A stretch of 64,000 nucleotides of DNA. Origin: Elusimicrobiota bacterium (GTDB lineage: Bacteria; Elusimicrobiota; Elusimicrobia; UBA1565). Positions 31,288-42,053 of this stretch are shown here, piece by piece. Position 1 is the first letter of the stretch. Each line of letters opens with the position of its first letter. The notes under the pieces are model-generated. The model saw nothing but the letters and a program-made list of their open reading frames with translations, was not told where the DNA came from and did not search any database. The position numbers and the translations under genes are program-made. The stretch lies in the NCBI GenBank assembly GCA_016196755.1, contig JACPXC010000025.1, positions 1 through 64,000 on the forward strand, in the 5' to 3' direction.

Positions 31288-32345
31288 TGCGGGCAGCGGA
31301 CTCCCGTGATCTGCGAGCGCCTCTCGATGAAAGCCTTGACCCAGTCGTCGACGGTCAGCGGGCGAGACTTGCCGTTGGCCCCGATGAACGGCGGCTCCCG
31401 CCGGGCGAGATGGTCGAAGCGCGCTCCCAGGAACAGATCCTTGACCTGGGACTCGGAGAGCTTGCCCAGTAGGTCGGCCAGGAGCTTGCGGCCGCCCTCG
31501 GAGATGACCGGGTCCTTGTACTTGTTGTCGGTGCCCGAGAAGTCGAGGACGCACCGCGCGGAGTCCTTCCAGAGCTTGGGGCGCCTGGTCCAGTGCTTAT
31601 ACGAGGTGAAGTAGCCCTTGCCGCCGAACACCCCGCCCACGTCGGTGATGTACATGGCCGGGCTCTTGCACTCGGGGTCGCCTTCGAGGCAGACCAGGCG
31701 CTGCTGGTTGGCGGTGTTGTCGCCGTGGTTCATGAAGGCGGCCAGGAGCTTGAGCGCGTCGGTGTCGGCGCGCGAGGCCCCGCCGAGCTCGGGGTTGACC
31801 AGGTCGAGGTCGCCGAAGGTCCAGGCCTCGCCCGCGGCGCGCTCGATCTCGGCTCCCTTGAGGCGCTCCTGCACCGTGGCCGGCTCGAAGGCGCGCTTGT
31901 TGCGCGGCGACGAGGCCGTGGCGGTCCAGGGGTCGGCCGGGCAGTTCTCGCACATGATCTTGACCGAGGACATGCTGTCGGCGTAGAAGCCCAGGGCCCA
32001 GAGCAGACGCGCCCCGACGACCTCGCCGTAGACCTCGGGGTTGGCCTCGCCCTTGTACTTGACCTTAAGGCGGCGGCCGTCCGGGGTCACGCAGGGGAAC
32101 TTCGGAGAGTGGCCGCCCAGGGGGTGGAGGGAGTCCTTCTCCTCGTATTTGCAGCCCACCTCGGCGCCTAGCGGGTAGGTTCCCGGTCCCTGGGGGCCGT
32201 TGCGCAGGTCTAAAGTGGAGGGGTCGACGGCTACGCGCACCTGGGCGCGACGGACATGGTCGAGGAACATCTCGTTGGAGACGACCTTGGCGTAGGCGAG
32301 GGACGGCAGGGCGGCCAGAAGGAGGCTTATAAGGAGAATAGGCAT
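31284..32345 (-). CDS. Secreted protein leading the Pel operon, possible atypical kinase fold
   Basis: 353 residues with signal peptide ILLISLLLAALPSLAYA and seven Cys. Not a known Pel gene. Motifs hint at the atypical kinase superfamily that includes HipA and Fam20-type secreted kinases: a Lys in RRLKVKYKGE, a Glu-bearing helix YGEVVGARLLWALGF, a catalytic-loop-like FMNHGDNTANQQ, and a metal-loop-like YITDVGGVFGG. The Asp-to-Asn spacing is one residue shorter than in HipA, so this is a hypothesis, not an assignment. Leaderless start: TATAAT lies 6 bases before the ATG. It overlaps the hydrolase gene by GTGA. Confidence 0.72.
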   Translation of the reverse strand: MPILLISLLLAALPSLAYAKVVSNEMFLDHVRRAQVRVAVDPSTLDLRNGPQGPGTYPLGAEVGCKYEEKDSLHPLGGHSPKFPCVTPDGRRLKVKYKGEANPEVYGEVVGARLLWALGFYADSMSSVKIMCENCPADPWTATASSPRNKRAFEPATVQERLKGAEIERAAGEAWTFGDLDLVNPELGGASRADTDALKLLAAFMNHGDNTANQQRLVCLEGDPECKSPAMYITDVGGVFGGKGYFTSYKHWTRRPKLWKDSARCVLDFSGTDNKYKDPVISEGGRKLLADLLGKLSESQVKDLFLGARFDHLARREPPFIGANGKSRPLTVDDWVKAFIERRSQITGVRCPQ

Positions 32346-32351
32346 GGGCGG

Positions 32352-32357
32352 ATTATA
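32352..32357 (-). promoter_or_regulatory. -10 box TATAAT of the Pel operon
   Basis: A perfect TATAAT on the minus strand ends 6 bases before the ATG at 32345. No good -35 is seen; repeated CCGGTGT units and a long palindrome lie just upstream, so activation by a bound regulator is plausible. Confidence 0.65.
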
Positions 32358-32362
32358 CATAT

Positions 32363-32438
32363 CCGGTGTTACCCGGTGTCTACCCGGTGTCAGGTGTTGA
32401 CTTGTTGACTTCAAGTCAACAAGTCAACACCTGACACC
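32363..32438. repeat. 53-bp perfect palindrome with flanking CCGGTGT repeats
   Basis: Left arm 32386-32411 and right arm 32413-32438 are exact 26-bp inverted copies around a single central C. Each arm contains nested GTTGACTT units. Three CCGGTGT units (from 32363, 32373 and 32384) precede it. It sits between the divergent Pel and pyrimidine operons, about 30 bases upstream of the Pel -10 box. Could be an operator, a REP element or a recombination site. Confidence 0.85.
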
Positions 32439-32503
32439 AACGCATCATCCTTAAGTCTGGCACTAGTCTTTCGACCCAGACCAAATCGGGTCCCCTGTCC
32501 GGC

Positions 32504-32534
32504 TTGACACCTTTCGCGCGGAGCGTGGTACAAT
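32504..32534 (+). promoter_or_regulatory. Promoter TTGACA-19-TACAAT of the pyrimidine operon
   Basis: TTGACA at 32504-32509 and TACAAT at 32529-32534. The -10 overlaps the first possible ATG (32533), so the start codon used must lie downstream, most likely GTG 32545. Confidence 0.65.
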
Positions 32535-32544
32535 GGGCTCCGTC

Positions 32545-33954
32545 GTGCCTAAGCCCAAGTCCCAGCCGAAGACGATCGCCGACTTCCCCGGCCTCCAGGA
32601 GATGGTTCCTGCGATGCGCAAGGAAGAGGCCCGCGTGGAGTCCTCGCGCTGTCTGACCTGCTTCGACGCGCCCTGCGTGACGGCCTGTCCGACCCATATC
32701 GACATCCCGCGCTTCATCCGCCAGATCAACTCCGCCGACCCCATCGGGTCGGCGGTGACCATTCTAGAGGCCAATCCGCTCGGCCACTCCTGCGCGCGGG
32801 TCTGCCCCGTCGAAGCTTTGTGCGAGGGCTCCTGCGTCTACATGGGCTGGCACGAGAAGCCCATCCAGATCGGCCGGCTCCAGCGCTACGCCACCGACGT
32901 GCTCCACGGGGAGCGCATCCAGCCTTTCACCCCGGGCAAGGACGCGGGCAAGAAGGCCGCCGTCATCGGCGCCGGCCCCTCGGGCCTGTCCTGCGCGGCC
33001 TACCTGCGCCGCCTCGGCGTCGCCGTCACGGTCTTCGAGGCGAAGCCCATGCCGGGCGGGCTCAACACCTACGGCATCGCCGAGTACAAGCTCTCGAAGC
33101 CCCAGTCGCTCGAGGAGACCGAGCTGGTCTTGGATCTAGGCGCGGATGTGCGCTTTGGCGTCAGGATCGGAAAAGACATCCAATTCGATAAGATCGTGCG
33201 CGAATTCGACGCCGTGTTCCTCGGCGTCGGCCTCGGCGCCGGCCAGGCCCTGGGCGTCCCCGGCGAGCACCTCCCCGGTGTCTACGAGGCCCTGCCCTTC
33301 ATCGAGCGCATCAAGGCCCACGACTTCTCGGCCATCCCGACCGGCTCGACGACGGTCTGCATCGGCGCCGGCAACACCGCCGTCGACGTGGTCACCCAGG
33401 CCAAGCGCCTCGGCACCCCGAAGGTCGTCATGGCCTACCGCCGCGGCCCCGAGGACATGCCGGCCTACGAGTACGAGTACGACCTGGCCAAGGGCGACGC
33501 CGTCGAGTTCCTCTGGCACGTGGTGCCGGTGCAGGTTCTCGGGACCAAGGCCGTCACGGGTATCCGCTTCGCGCGCGTGACGGAGAAAGGCGGGAAGCTC
33601 GTCCCGGTGCCCAAGTCCGAGTTCGACGTGCCCTGCGACCGCATCGTGAAGGCCATCGGTCAGAAAGCCCAGGGCGACACCCTGCGCGCGCTCTCGGGCC
33701 TCGACCTCGACCCCAAGGGCCGGGTCGTCGTCGATGCCAAGACCCTGGCCACCTCCAACAAGAAGGTCTGGGCCGGCGGCGACGCCATCAACGGCGGCAA
33801 GGAGGTCGTCAACGCCGCCGCCGACGGCAAGCGTGCCGCGCTCTCGATCTATAAGGCCGTGACCGGGCGTCAGCCGGTCCCCGAGCATGGGTATTGGATC
33901 TCGACTATCGAAGGAAGGGGGAAAGGTGGCGCCGCGAAAGCACTCTCCTATTAA
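32545..33954 (+). CDS. preT: NAD-dependent dihydropyrimidine dehydrogenase, FAD/Fe-S subunit (PreT)
   Basis: Small subunit of dihydropyrimidine dehydrogenase, passing electrons between NAD(H) and PreA during reduction of uracil/thymine. About 469 residues. The N-terminal Fe-S region has CLTCFDAPCVTACPTHIDI and CARVCPVEALCEGSC. The FAD Rossmann motif is GAGPSGLSCA and the NAD motif GAGNTAVDV, with AGGDAINGG near the end; this is the GltD/PreT layout. An ATG at 32533 is in frame but coincides with the -10 hexamer, so GTG 32545 is preferred. Its 3' end overlaps preA by 29 bases. Confidence 0.9.
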   Translation: MPKPKSQPKTIADFPGLQEMVPAMRKEEARVESSRCLTCFDAPCVTACPTHIDIPRFIRQINSADPIGSAVTILEANPLGHSCARVCPVEALCEGSCVYMGWHEKPIQIGRLQRYATDVLHGERIQPFTPGKDAGKKAAVIGAGPSGLSCAAYLRRLGVAVTVFEAKPMPGGLNTYGIAEYKLSKPQSLEETELVLDLGADVRFGVRIGKDIQFDKIVREFDAVFLGVGLGAGQALGVPGEHLPGVYEALPFIERIKAHDFSAIPTGSTTVCIGAGNTAVDVVTQAKRLGTPKVVMAYRRGPEDMPAYEYEYDLAKGDAVEFLWHVVPVQVLGTKAVTGIRFARVTEKGGKLVPVPKSEFDVPCDRIVKAIGQKAQGDTLRALSGLDLDPKGRVVVDAKTLATSNKKVWAGGDAINGGKEVVNAAADGKRAALSIYKAVTGRQPVPEHGYWISTIEGRGKGGAAKALSY

Positions 33955-35314
33955 GCACGGCCGTAAGCCCCTCAAGCCCATCGCCCCCGAGCCGGACCTG
34001 ACCGCCAACTGCGGCGGCATCAAGTCCCCGAACCCCTTCTGGCTGGCCAGCGCCCCGCCGACTAACTCCGGCCCGCAGATCATGCGCGCCTTCGACTACG
34101 GCTGGGGCGGCGCGGTCTGGAAGACCTTGGGCGAGGACCCGGCGGTCATCAACGTCACCTCGCGCTACGGCGCCATCGACTTAGGCGGCCAGAAGATCGC
34201 CGGCTTCAACAACGTCGAGCTGATCACCGACCGCCCGCTGGCCGACAACCTCAAGGAGATGTACGAGGTCAAGAAGCGCTACCCCAAGCACGCCGTCATC
34301 GCCAGCCTGATGGTGCCCTGCGAGCGCAAGAACTGGCACGACATCGTCAAGCGCACCGAAGACACCGGCTGCGACGGCCTGGAGCTCAACTTCGGCTGTC
34401 CGCACGGGATGTCCGAGCGCGGGATGGGCTCGGCCGTCGGGCAGGTCCCCGAGTACATCAAGATGGTCTCGGAGTTCGTCAAGGAAGTGGCGCGCACGCC
34501 CGTCTTGGTCAAGCTCACCCCCAACATCACCGACATCCGCTACGGCGCCCGGGCCGCGAAGGCCGGCGGCGCCGACGGGGTCAGCCTCATCAACACCATC
34601 AACTCGGTCATGGGCGTGGACTTAGACACCATGGTCCCCAAGTTCGCCATCGACGGCTACGGCGCCCACGGCGGCTACTGCGGCCCGGCGGTCAAGCCCA
34701 TCGCCCTGAACATGGTCTCCCAGATCGCCACCGACCCCGAGACCCGCGGCCTGCCGATCTCGGGCATCGGCGGGGTCTCCGACTGGCGCGACGCCGTCGA
34801 GTTCATGCTGCTGGGCTCCTCGAACGTCCAGGTCTGCACCGCCGTCATGCACTACGGCTTCCGGATCGTCGAGGACATGCGTTCCGGGCTCATCAACTGG
34901 ATGCGCTCCCAGAACTTCACCAAGCTCGACGACTTCGTGGGCAAGACCGCCCCTAGGATCGTCGAGTGGAAGAAGCTCAACCTCCACCACAAGACGATCG
35001 CCAAGATCGACGCCTCCAAGTGCATCGAGTGCGACCTCTGCCACGTGGCCTGCCAGGACACGGCCCACCAATGCATCGTCCGCCCGATGGACATGGGCGG
35101 CAAGGGTCGGCTCCCCACGGTCATCGAGGAGGACTGCGTCGGCTGCAACCTCTGCTCGCTGGTCTGCCCGGTCGAGAGCTGCATCACGATGGAGGCCGTC
35201 CCCACCGGCCACGCCCCTTTCACCTGGGAGCAGTACACCAAGAACGGCTTTAAGGGCTACAAGGAAGTCTACAAGCGCTACCACGAGCCCCAGAAGACCG
35301 GAAAGAAGAGCTAG
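33926..35314 (+). CDS. preA: NAD-dependent dihydropyrimidine dehydrogenase, catalytic subunit (PreA)
   Basis: Reduces uracil and thymine to 5,6-dihydro products, with PreT. 462 residues. FMN-binding dihydroorotate-dehydrogenase-type barrel (LASAPPTNSGPQIMRAF, ELNFGCPHGMSERGMGSAVGQ with the active-site Cys region, VLVKLTPNITD, ISGIGGVSDWRDA), then a C-terminal two-cluster ferredoxin (CIECDLCHVAC and CVGCNLCSLVCPVESC). The start is GTG 33926, because a strong site aaggaaggggg lies just upstream; an in-frame ATG at 33887 would add residues unlike the family. Confidence 0.93.
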   Translation: MAPRKHSPIKHGRKPLKPIAPEPDLTANCGGIKSPNPFWLASAPPTNSGPQIMRAFDYGWGGAVWKTLGEDPAVINVTSRYGAIDLGGQKIAGFNNVELITDRPLADNLKEMYEVKKRYPKHAVIASLMVPCERKNWHDIVKRTEDTGCDGLELNFGCPHGMSERGMGSAVGQVPEYIKMVSEFVKEVARTPVLVKLTPNITDIRYGARAAKAGGADGVSLINTINSVMGVDLDTMVPKFAIDGYGAHGGYCGPAVKPIALNMVSQIATDPETRGLPISGIGGVSDWRDAVEFMLLGSSNVQVCTAVMHYGFRIVEDMRSGLINWMRSQNFTKLDDFVGKTAPRIVEWKKLNLHHKTIAKIDASKCIECDLCHVACQDTAHQCIVRPMDMGGKGRLPTVIEEDCVGCNLCSLVCPVESCITMEAVPTGHAPFTWEQYTKNGFKGYKEVYKRYHEPQKTGKKS

Positions 35315-35326
35315 GAGAAAATCCCT

Positions 35327-36198
35327 ATGGCACGAATCGTCCGCTGCGGCCTCATCCAGACCTCCTGCGACTGGTCGCCCAAGAAGCACTCCTTGGCCGA
35401 CATCAAAAAGAAGATGATCGCCAAGCACGTGAAGCTCATCGAGGCCGCCGGCAAGAAGAAGGTCCAGATCCTCTGCCTGCAGGAGATCTTCTACGGGCCG
35501 TACTTCTGCTGCGAGCAGGACATCCGCTGGTACGACACCGCCGAGCCGATCCCGGGCCCGACCACCAAGCTCATGCAGAAGCTGGCCAAGAAGCACAAGA
35601 TGGTCATCGTGCTCCCGATCTACGAGACGCCCCAGACCGGCACCTACTACAACACCGCCGCCGTCATCGACGCGGACGGGTCCCTGGCCGGCATCTACCG
35701 CAAGAACCACATCCCCCATTGCGGCCCGGGCTTCTACGAGAAGTTCTACTTCAAGCCCGGCAACACCGGCTACCCGGTCTTCAAGACCAAGTACGGCACG
35801 GTGGGCGTCTACATCTGCTACGACCGGCACTTCCCCGACGGGGCGCGCATCCTGGGCCTCAAGGGCGCCGAGATCGTCTTCAACCCCTCGGCCACGGTGG
35901 CCGGCCTCTCCGAGTACCTCTGGAAGCTGGAACAGCCCGCCCATGCGGTGGCCAACCAGTACTTCGTCGGCGCCATCAACCGGGTCGGCTGGGAGGAGCC
36001 CTGGAAGTTCGGGGAGTTCTACGGCCAGAGCTACTTCTGCGACCCGCGCGGCCAGATGGTCACCGTCGGCCCGCGCGATAAGGACGCCCTGATCACCGCC
36101 GACCTCGACTTCGACAAGATCCTCGAGGTGCGCAAGGTCTGGCAGTTCTTCCGCGACCGCCGGCCCGACTCCTACGGAGAGCTCGTCGAGCAGCTGCC

Positions 36199-36202
<4 letters not shown>
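35327..36202 (+). CDS. Beta-ureidopropionase-type nitrilase-superfamily amidase
   Basis: Last step of reductive pyrimidine degradation: cleaves N-carbamoyl-beta-alanine to beta-alanine, CO2 and ammonia. 291 residues. The nitrilase triad is Glu53 (LQEIFYG), Lys126 (YRKNHIPH) and Cys164 (VYICYDRHFPDG). Also seen are FNPSATVAGLSEYLWKLEQPAHAVANQYFVGAINR and the C-terminal DLDFDKILEVRKVWQFFRDRRPD, features shared with beta-ureidopropionase and N-carbamoylputrescine amidase. Context, between preA and a pyrimidine permease and dihydropyrimidinase, decides for beta-ureidopropionase. 12-base gap after preA with a site ctaggag. Confidence 0.9.
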
Positions 36203-37727
<1,525 letters not shown>

Positions 37728-37731
<4 letters not shown>

Positions 37732-39125
37732 GATACGACCTGATCGTCAAGGGCGGCACGGTCGTCACCCCGTCGGACTCCTACAAGGCCGACATCGGCA
37801 TCCGCAACCGGAAGATCGCCGTCATCGGGGAATTGGAGAAGGCCGAGGGCGAGGTCGTAGACGCCAAGGGGATGCACGTGGTCCCCGGCGGCATCGACGT
37901 GCACACTCATTTCGACATGCCCTTCATGGGCGCGACGACGGCCGACGACTTCGCCACGGGCTCCCTCTCGGCGGTCTGCGGCGGGACGACCTCGATCGTC
38001 GACTTCGCCATCCAGACCCGCGGGAAGTCCTTGATGCACGGCCTCGAGGACTGGCACAAGCGCGCCCAGGGGAAGTCCCTGGTCGACTACGGCTTCCACA
38101 TGATCATCGTCGACCTGCCCGAGAACCGGGTCAAGGAGATGGACGAGGTCGTAAGAGAAGGCTCGCCCACCTTCAAGCTCTTCATGGCCTACCCGGGCAT
38201 CTTCATGTCCGACGACGCCACCATATTCCGCGCGATGATGCGCACCCGCGAGAACGGCGGGACGATCTGCATGCACGCCGAGAACGGCGGGGTCATCGAG
38301 GTCTTGGTCAAGAAGGCCTTGGCCGAAGGCAAGATCGACCCCAAGTACCACGCCTTGACCCGCCCGATGACGGCCGAGGCCGAAGCCACCGGACGGGCCA
38401 TCGCCTTGGCCGAGATGGCCGGGGTCCCGCTCTACATCGTCCACCTGTCGGCCGGCGACGCCATGGAGAAGGTGCGCGACGCCCGGGCCCGCGGCCTGCC
38501 GGTCTACGCCGAGACCTGCCCGCAGTACCTCTACCTCAACTACGACGACTACGAGCGGCCCGACTTCGAGGGCGCCAAGTTCGTGATGTCGCCGCCTTTG
38601 CGCCCCAAGGGCAACGAGGACCGGCTCTGGAACGGCCTGCGCCAGAACTGGCTGCAGGTGGTGTCCACCGACCATTGCTCTTTCTGCATGAAGGACGGCG
38701 TGGGCGGCAAGCCGGGCAAGGTCCTGGGCAAGAAGGACTTCTCCAAGATCCCCAACGGCGCCCCCGGGGTCGAGACCCGGCTGCCCCTGCTCTGGGACGC
38801 GGTCCAGGCCGGGAAGCTCACCGAGAACCGCTTCGTCGAGATCACCGCGGCCTCGCCGGCCAAGATCATGGGGCTCTACCCCAAAAAGGGCCTGATCGCC
38901 CCCGGAGCGGACGCGGACCTGGTCGTCATCGACTCCAAGAAGAAGCACACCATCTCGGCCAAGACCCACCACGCCAACGTGGACTACAACCCCTACGAGG
39001 GGCGCGTGGTGCGCTGCTCCATCAAAGAAGTCATGGTCCGGGGCCGCCGGGTCGTGAAGGACTACAAGCCCCTGGCCACCCCGCCGCACGGTTCTTTCGT
39101 CAAGCGCGACGCCCGCTCCAATTAA
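37728..39125 (+). CDS. Dihydropyrimidinase (hydantoinase family)
   Basis: Opens dihydrouracil/dihydrothymine to N-carbamoyl-beta-alanine or its methyl analogue. 465 residues, standard length. Dinuclear zinc site: HTHFDMPF, the carbamylated Lys in TFKLFMAYPG, His in CMHAENG, His in YIVHLSAG, Asp in VVSTDHCSF. AETCPQYLYLNYDDYERPDFEGAKFVMSPPLR is the family-specific segment. ATGA overlap with the permease gene. D-hydantoinases have the same motifs; the operon decides the role. Confidence 0.93.
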
Positions 39126-39135
39126 GAGGACAATC

Positions 39136-40653
39136 ATGCCCACCATCACGAAGAACGGAAAGGCCCCGGTGAAGACGGCCAAGCTCCAGCAGTTCATCGC
39201 CGGCAAGTGGCGCGACGGCACCGGCAAACGCCGGGTGAGCTCGACGAGCCCCACCGATTCCCGCATCGTCCTGGCCGAAGGCCCCGGCGGCTGCAAGGAA
39301 GACGCCTTGGCGGCCATCGCCGCGGCCTATGCCGCCTTCCCGGCCTGGAAGGCCACGCCGGCCCCGGCTAGAGCCAGAGTCTTGGACAAGGTCGTCAAGC
39401 TGGCCCGCGAGCGCAAGGAAGAGTTGGGCCGCATCCTGGCTCAGGAAGAGGGCAAGATCCTCCCCGAGGCCTTGGGCGAGCTCGAGAAGGGCATCAACCT
39501 GCTCGAGTGGTACGCCGGCGAGGGCCTCAGATTCATGGGTGACACCGCGCCTTCTGAACTCCCCAAGAACCTCCTGTTCACCATCCGCGAGCCCCTGGGC
39601 CCGGTCTCCATCATCACGCCCTGGAACTTCCCGTGGGCGATCCCTTGTTGGAAGATGGCCCCGGCGCTGGTGGCCGGCAACACGGTGGTCTTTAAGCCCG
39701 CCTCCAATACGCCGCTCCTCGCTCAGGAGCTCGTGAAGCTCTTCGAAGAGGCCGGCCTCCCGGCCGGCGTCCTCAACATCGTGGTGGGCGCGGGCTCCGA
39801 GATCGGCGACGTGCTCGTCGAAGACGAGCGCATCCAGGCGGTCTCTTTCACCGGCTCCAACGAGATCGGTGTGCGGGTCCATACCATCTGCGGCAAGCGC
39901 GGCATCAAGGTCACCTGCGAGATGGGCGGCAAGAACCCGGCCATCGTCTGGGACGACGCCGACCTGGACCTGGCCTTGGCCGGGGTGCTCAAGGGCGCGT
40001 TCGGCTCGACGGGCCAGCGCTGCACGGCCACGAGCCGCCTGATCGTCCAGGAGAAGGTCTACGACGAGTTCGTCGGCAAGGTGGTCGACGCGGCCAAGAA
40101 GATGAAGCTGGGCGACCCGCTGGACGCCTCCACCAACATGGGACCGGCCGTCGACGAGGGCCAGCTCGAGGTGGACCTGCAGGCCATCGCCACCGCCAAG
40201 AAAGAGGGCGCCAGACTGCTCTGCGGGGGGGAACGTCCAATGAAGGACGGCCTCCAGCACGGCTGGTTCGTGGAGCCGACGGTGTTCGACCAGGTGACGC
40301 CGACGATGAACCTCTGGAAAGAAGAGGTCTTCGGGCCGGTGTTGGCCGTCGTGAGGGTGAAGACCTACGAAGAGGCCGTGAAGGCCGCCAACGACACCCG
40401 CTTCGGCCTGACCTGCGCCTTCTACACCCAGGACATCACCTTGGCCATGCGCTACGTGGAAGACGCAGAGGTGGGCATGGTCCACATCAACTCCCCGACC
40501 ATCGGCGGCGAGGCCCAGGTGCCCTTCGGCGGCGTGAAGGGCTCCGGCGTGGGCGACCGCGAGATGGCGAAAGACGGGATCAACTTCTTCTCGAAGCCCA
40601 AGACGGTGTTCCTCGACTACACCGGCCAGAAGCGCACGTCGAACATCTACTAG
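39136..40653 (+). CDS. Aldehyde dehydrogenase, probably malonate/succinate-semialdehyde type
   Basis: NAD(P)-dependent aldehyde dehydrogenase, 505 residues. Seen: TPWNFPWAIPCWKMAPALVAGNTVVFKPA (cofactor and oxyanion Asn), the general base Glu in VTCEMGGKNPA, the catalytic Cys in GSTGQRCTATSRL, and EEVFGPVLAVV. It resembles the alpha-ketoglutaric-semialdehyde / succinate-semialdehyde branch. In this operon it would oxidise malonate semialdehyde made from beta-alanine by the next gene; the CoA-acylating MmsA type is not indicated. Substrate is inference from context. 10-base gap after the hydantoinase gene. Confidence 0.85.
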   Translation: MPTITKNGKAPVKTAKLQQFIAGKWRDGTGKRRVSSTSPTDSRIVLAEGPGGCKEDALAAIAAAYAAFPAWKATPAPARARVLDKVVKLARERKEELGRILAQEEGKILPEALGELEKGINLLEWYAGEGLRFMGDTAPSELPKNLLFTIREPLGPVSIITPWNFPWAIPCWKMAPALVAGNTVVFKPASNTPLLAQELVKLFEEAGLPAGVLNIVVGAGSEIGDVLVEDERIQAVSFTGSNEIGVRVHTICGKRGIKVTCEMGGKNPAIVWDDADLDLALAGVLKGAFGSTGQRCTATSRLIVQEKVYDEFVGKVVDAAKKMKLGDPLDASTNMGPAVDEGQLEVDLQAIATAKKEGARLLCGGERPMKDGLQHGWFVEPTVFDQVTPTMNLWKEEVFGPVLAVVRVKTYEEAVKAANDTRFGLTCAFYTQDITLAMRYVEDAEVGMVHINSPTIGGEAQVPFGGVKGSGVGDREMAKDGINFFSKPKTVFLDYTGQKRTSNIY

Positions 40654-40662
40654 GAGACCATC

Positions 40663-41994
40663 ATGTCCAAGACCGCCACCATCGACACCGAGACCTACGA
40701 CGGCCCCAGCGCCGCCGAAGTCCTTAAGGCCCGGGAGCAGAACTGCTTCCCGATGATGTCCTACTACAAAGAGCCGATGCTGATCGCCAGAGGCAAGGGG
40801 CAGTACGTTTGGGACGATAAGGGGCGCAAGTACTTGGACGGCTTCGCGGGCGTGGTGACGGTATCCGTCGGTCACTGCCACCCGGTGGTCGTCGAGCGCA
40901 CCAAGAAGCAGCTCGAGAAGCTCTGGCATACGACCTCGCTCTACCTCTACCCCGAGCTGCCCCGCTACGCCGAGAAGCTCTTAAAGAAGCTCAAGCCCGC
41001 CAACCCGAAGCTCGACGCGGTGTTCTTCACCAACTGCGGCACCGAAGCCACCGAGCTGGCCGCCATCCTCTGCAAGGCCTACACGGGACGCTCCGAGTTC
41101 ATTGGCCTGCGCCACTCCTTCCATGGAAGGACGATGATGTCGATGACGCTGACCGGCCAGTCGACCTGGCGCCACTCGACGCCGTACCTCCCCGGGGTCA
41201 ATCTGGCTCCGTCGAACTACACCTACAGAAGGCCCTCCTCCATGAACCCCACGCAGTACGCCGAGTGGTGCGCCGACGAGGTCAAGAACATCATCGACCA
41301 CGCGACCCCGGGCAAGATCGCGGGCTACATCGCCGAGCCCATCCAGGGCAACGGCGGCTGCATCATGCCCGAGCCGGAGTATTTCCCGCGCGTCTACAAG
41401 CACGTGAAGGACGCCGGCGGCCTCTACATCACCGACGAGGTGCAGTGCGGCGTGGGCCGGACCGGCAACGTCTTCCTGGGCATCGAGAACTGGGGCGTCC
41501 AGCCCGACATCGTCGACATGGCCAAGGGCCTGGGCAACGGCTACCCGATGGGCGCCGTGGCGACGACCAGAGAGATCGCCGACTCCCTCAAGGGCAGGCT
41601 CCACTTCAATACCTTCGGCGGCAACCCGGTGGCCTGCACGGTGGGCGAGGCGGTCTTGGACGTGCTCGAGTCCGAGAAGCTCCCGCAGAACGCCAAGGTC
41701 CAGGGCGACTACCTCATCGCCAAGCTCAAGCAGCTTCAGACCAAGGACGAGCGCATCGGCGAGGTCCGCGGTCTGGGCCTGATGCTGGGCGTGGAGCTGG
41801 TCAAGGACGCGAAGTCCAAGACGGCCGACGCGGTGCTGGCCACCGACGTCCTCGAGAAGATGAAGGCCGAGGGCGTCCTCATCGGCAAGGGCGGGCAGGC
41901 CGGGAACGTCCTGCGCATCAAGCCGCCGATGTGCATCACCAAGGAGAACGCCGACCAGCTGGTGGACGCGTTCGAGAAGGCGCTGAAGCGCTGA
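40663..41994 (+). CDS. Class III aminotransferase, probably beta-alanine/aminoisobutyrate transaminase
   Basis: PLP enzyme, 443 residues, of the AGXT2-like group (alanine-glyoxylate aminotransferase 2, (R)-3-amino-2-methylpropionate--pyruvate transaminase). The PLP lysine is in DIVDMAKGLGNGYPMGAV; the aspartate is in ITDEVQCGVGRTG; NCGTEATELA binds phosphate. Together with its neighbours it should transaminate beta-alanine and beta-aminoisobutyrate, the products of uracil and thymine degradation. Last gene of the operon; a strong intrinsic terminator follows 21 bases after the stop. Confidence 0.87.
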   Translation: MSKTATIDTETYDGPSAAEVLKAREQNCFPMMSYYKEPMLIARGKGQYVWDDKGRKYLDGFAGVVTVSVGHCHPVVVERTKKQLEKLWHTTSLYLYPELPRYAEKLLKKLKPANPKLDAVFFTNCGTEATELAAILCKAYTGRSEFIGLRHSFHGRTMMSMTLTGQSTWRHSTPYLPGVNLAPSNYTYRRPSSMNPTQYAEWCADEVKNIIDHATPGKIAGYIAEPIQGNGGCIMPEPEYFPRVYKHVKDAGGLYITDEVQCGVGRTGNVFLGIENWGVQPDIVDMAKGLGNGYPMGAVATTREIADSLKGRLHFNTFGGNPVACTVGEAVLDVLESEKLPQNAKVQGDYLIAKLKQLQTKDERIGEVRGLGLMLGVELVKDAKSKTADAVLATDVLEKMKAEGVLIGKGGQAGNVLRIKPPMCITKENADQLVDAFEKALKR

Positions 41995-42015
41995 GCCGTC
42001 CTCCTTCCGCAGCTG

Positions 42016-42048
42016 AAAACCCGCCCAAAAGGCGGGTTTTTTGTTTTT
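42016..42048 (+). terminator. Rho-independent terminator of the pyrimidine operon
   Basis: 10-bp perfect stem (aaaacccgcc at 42016-42025 with 42031-42040), 5-base loop, then TTTTTTGTTTTT. It is the clearest intrinsic terminator in the window. Confidence 0.95.
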
Positions 42049-42053
42049 AGTAG

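Noticed and set aside
32386-32438. The long palindrome as an intrinsic terminator
   Set aside because: It lies upstream of two divergent operons, has a one-base centre and no T tract; neither operon ends there.
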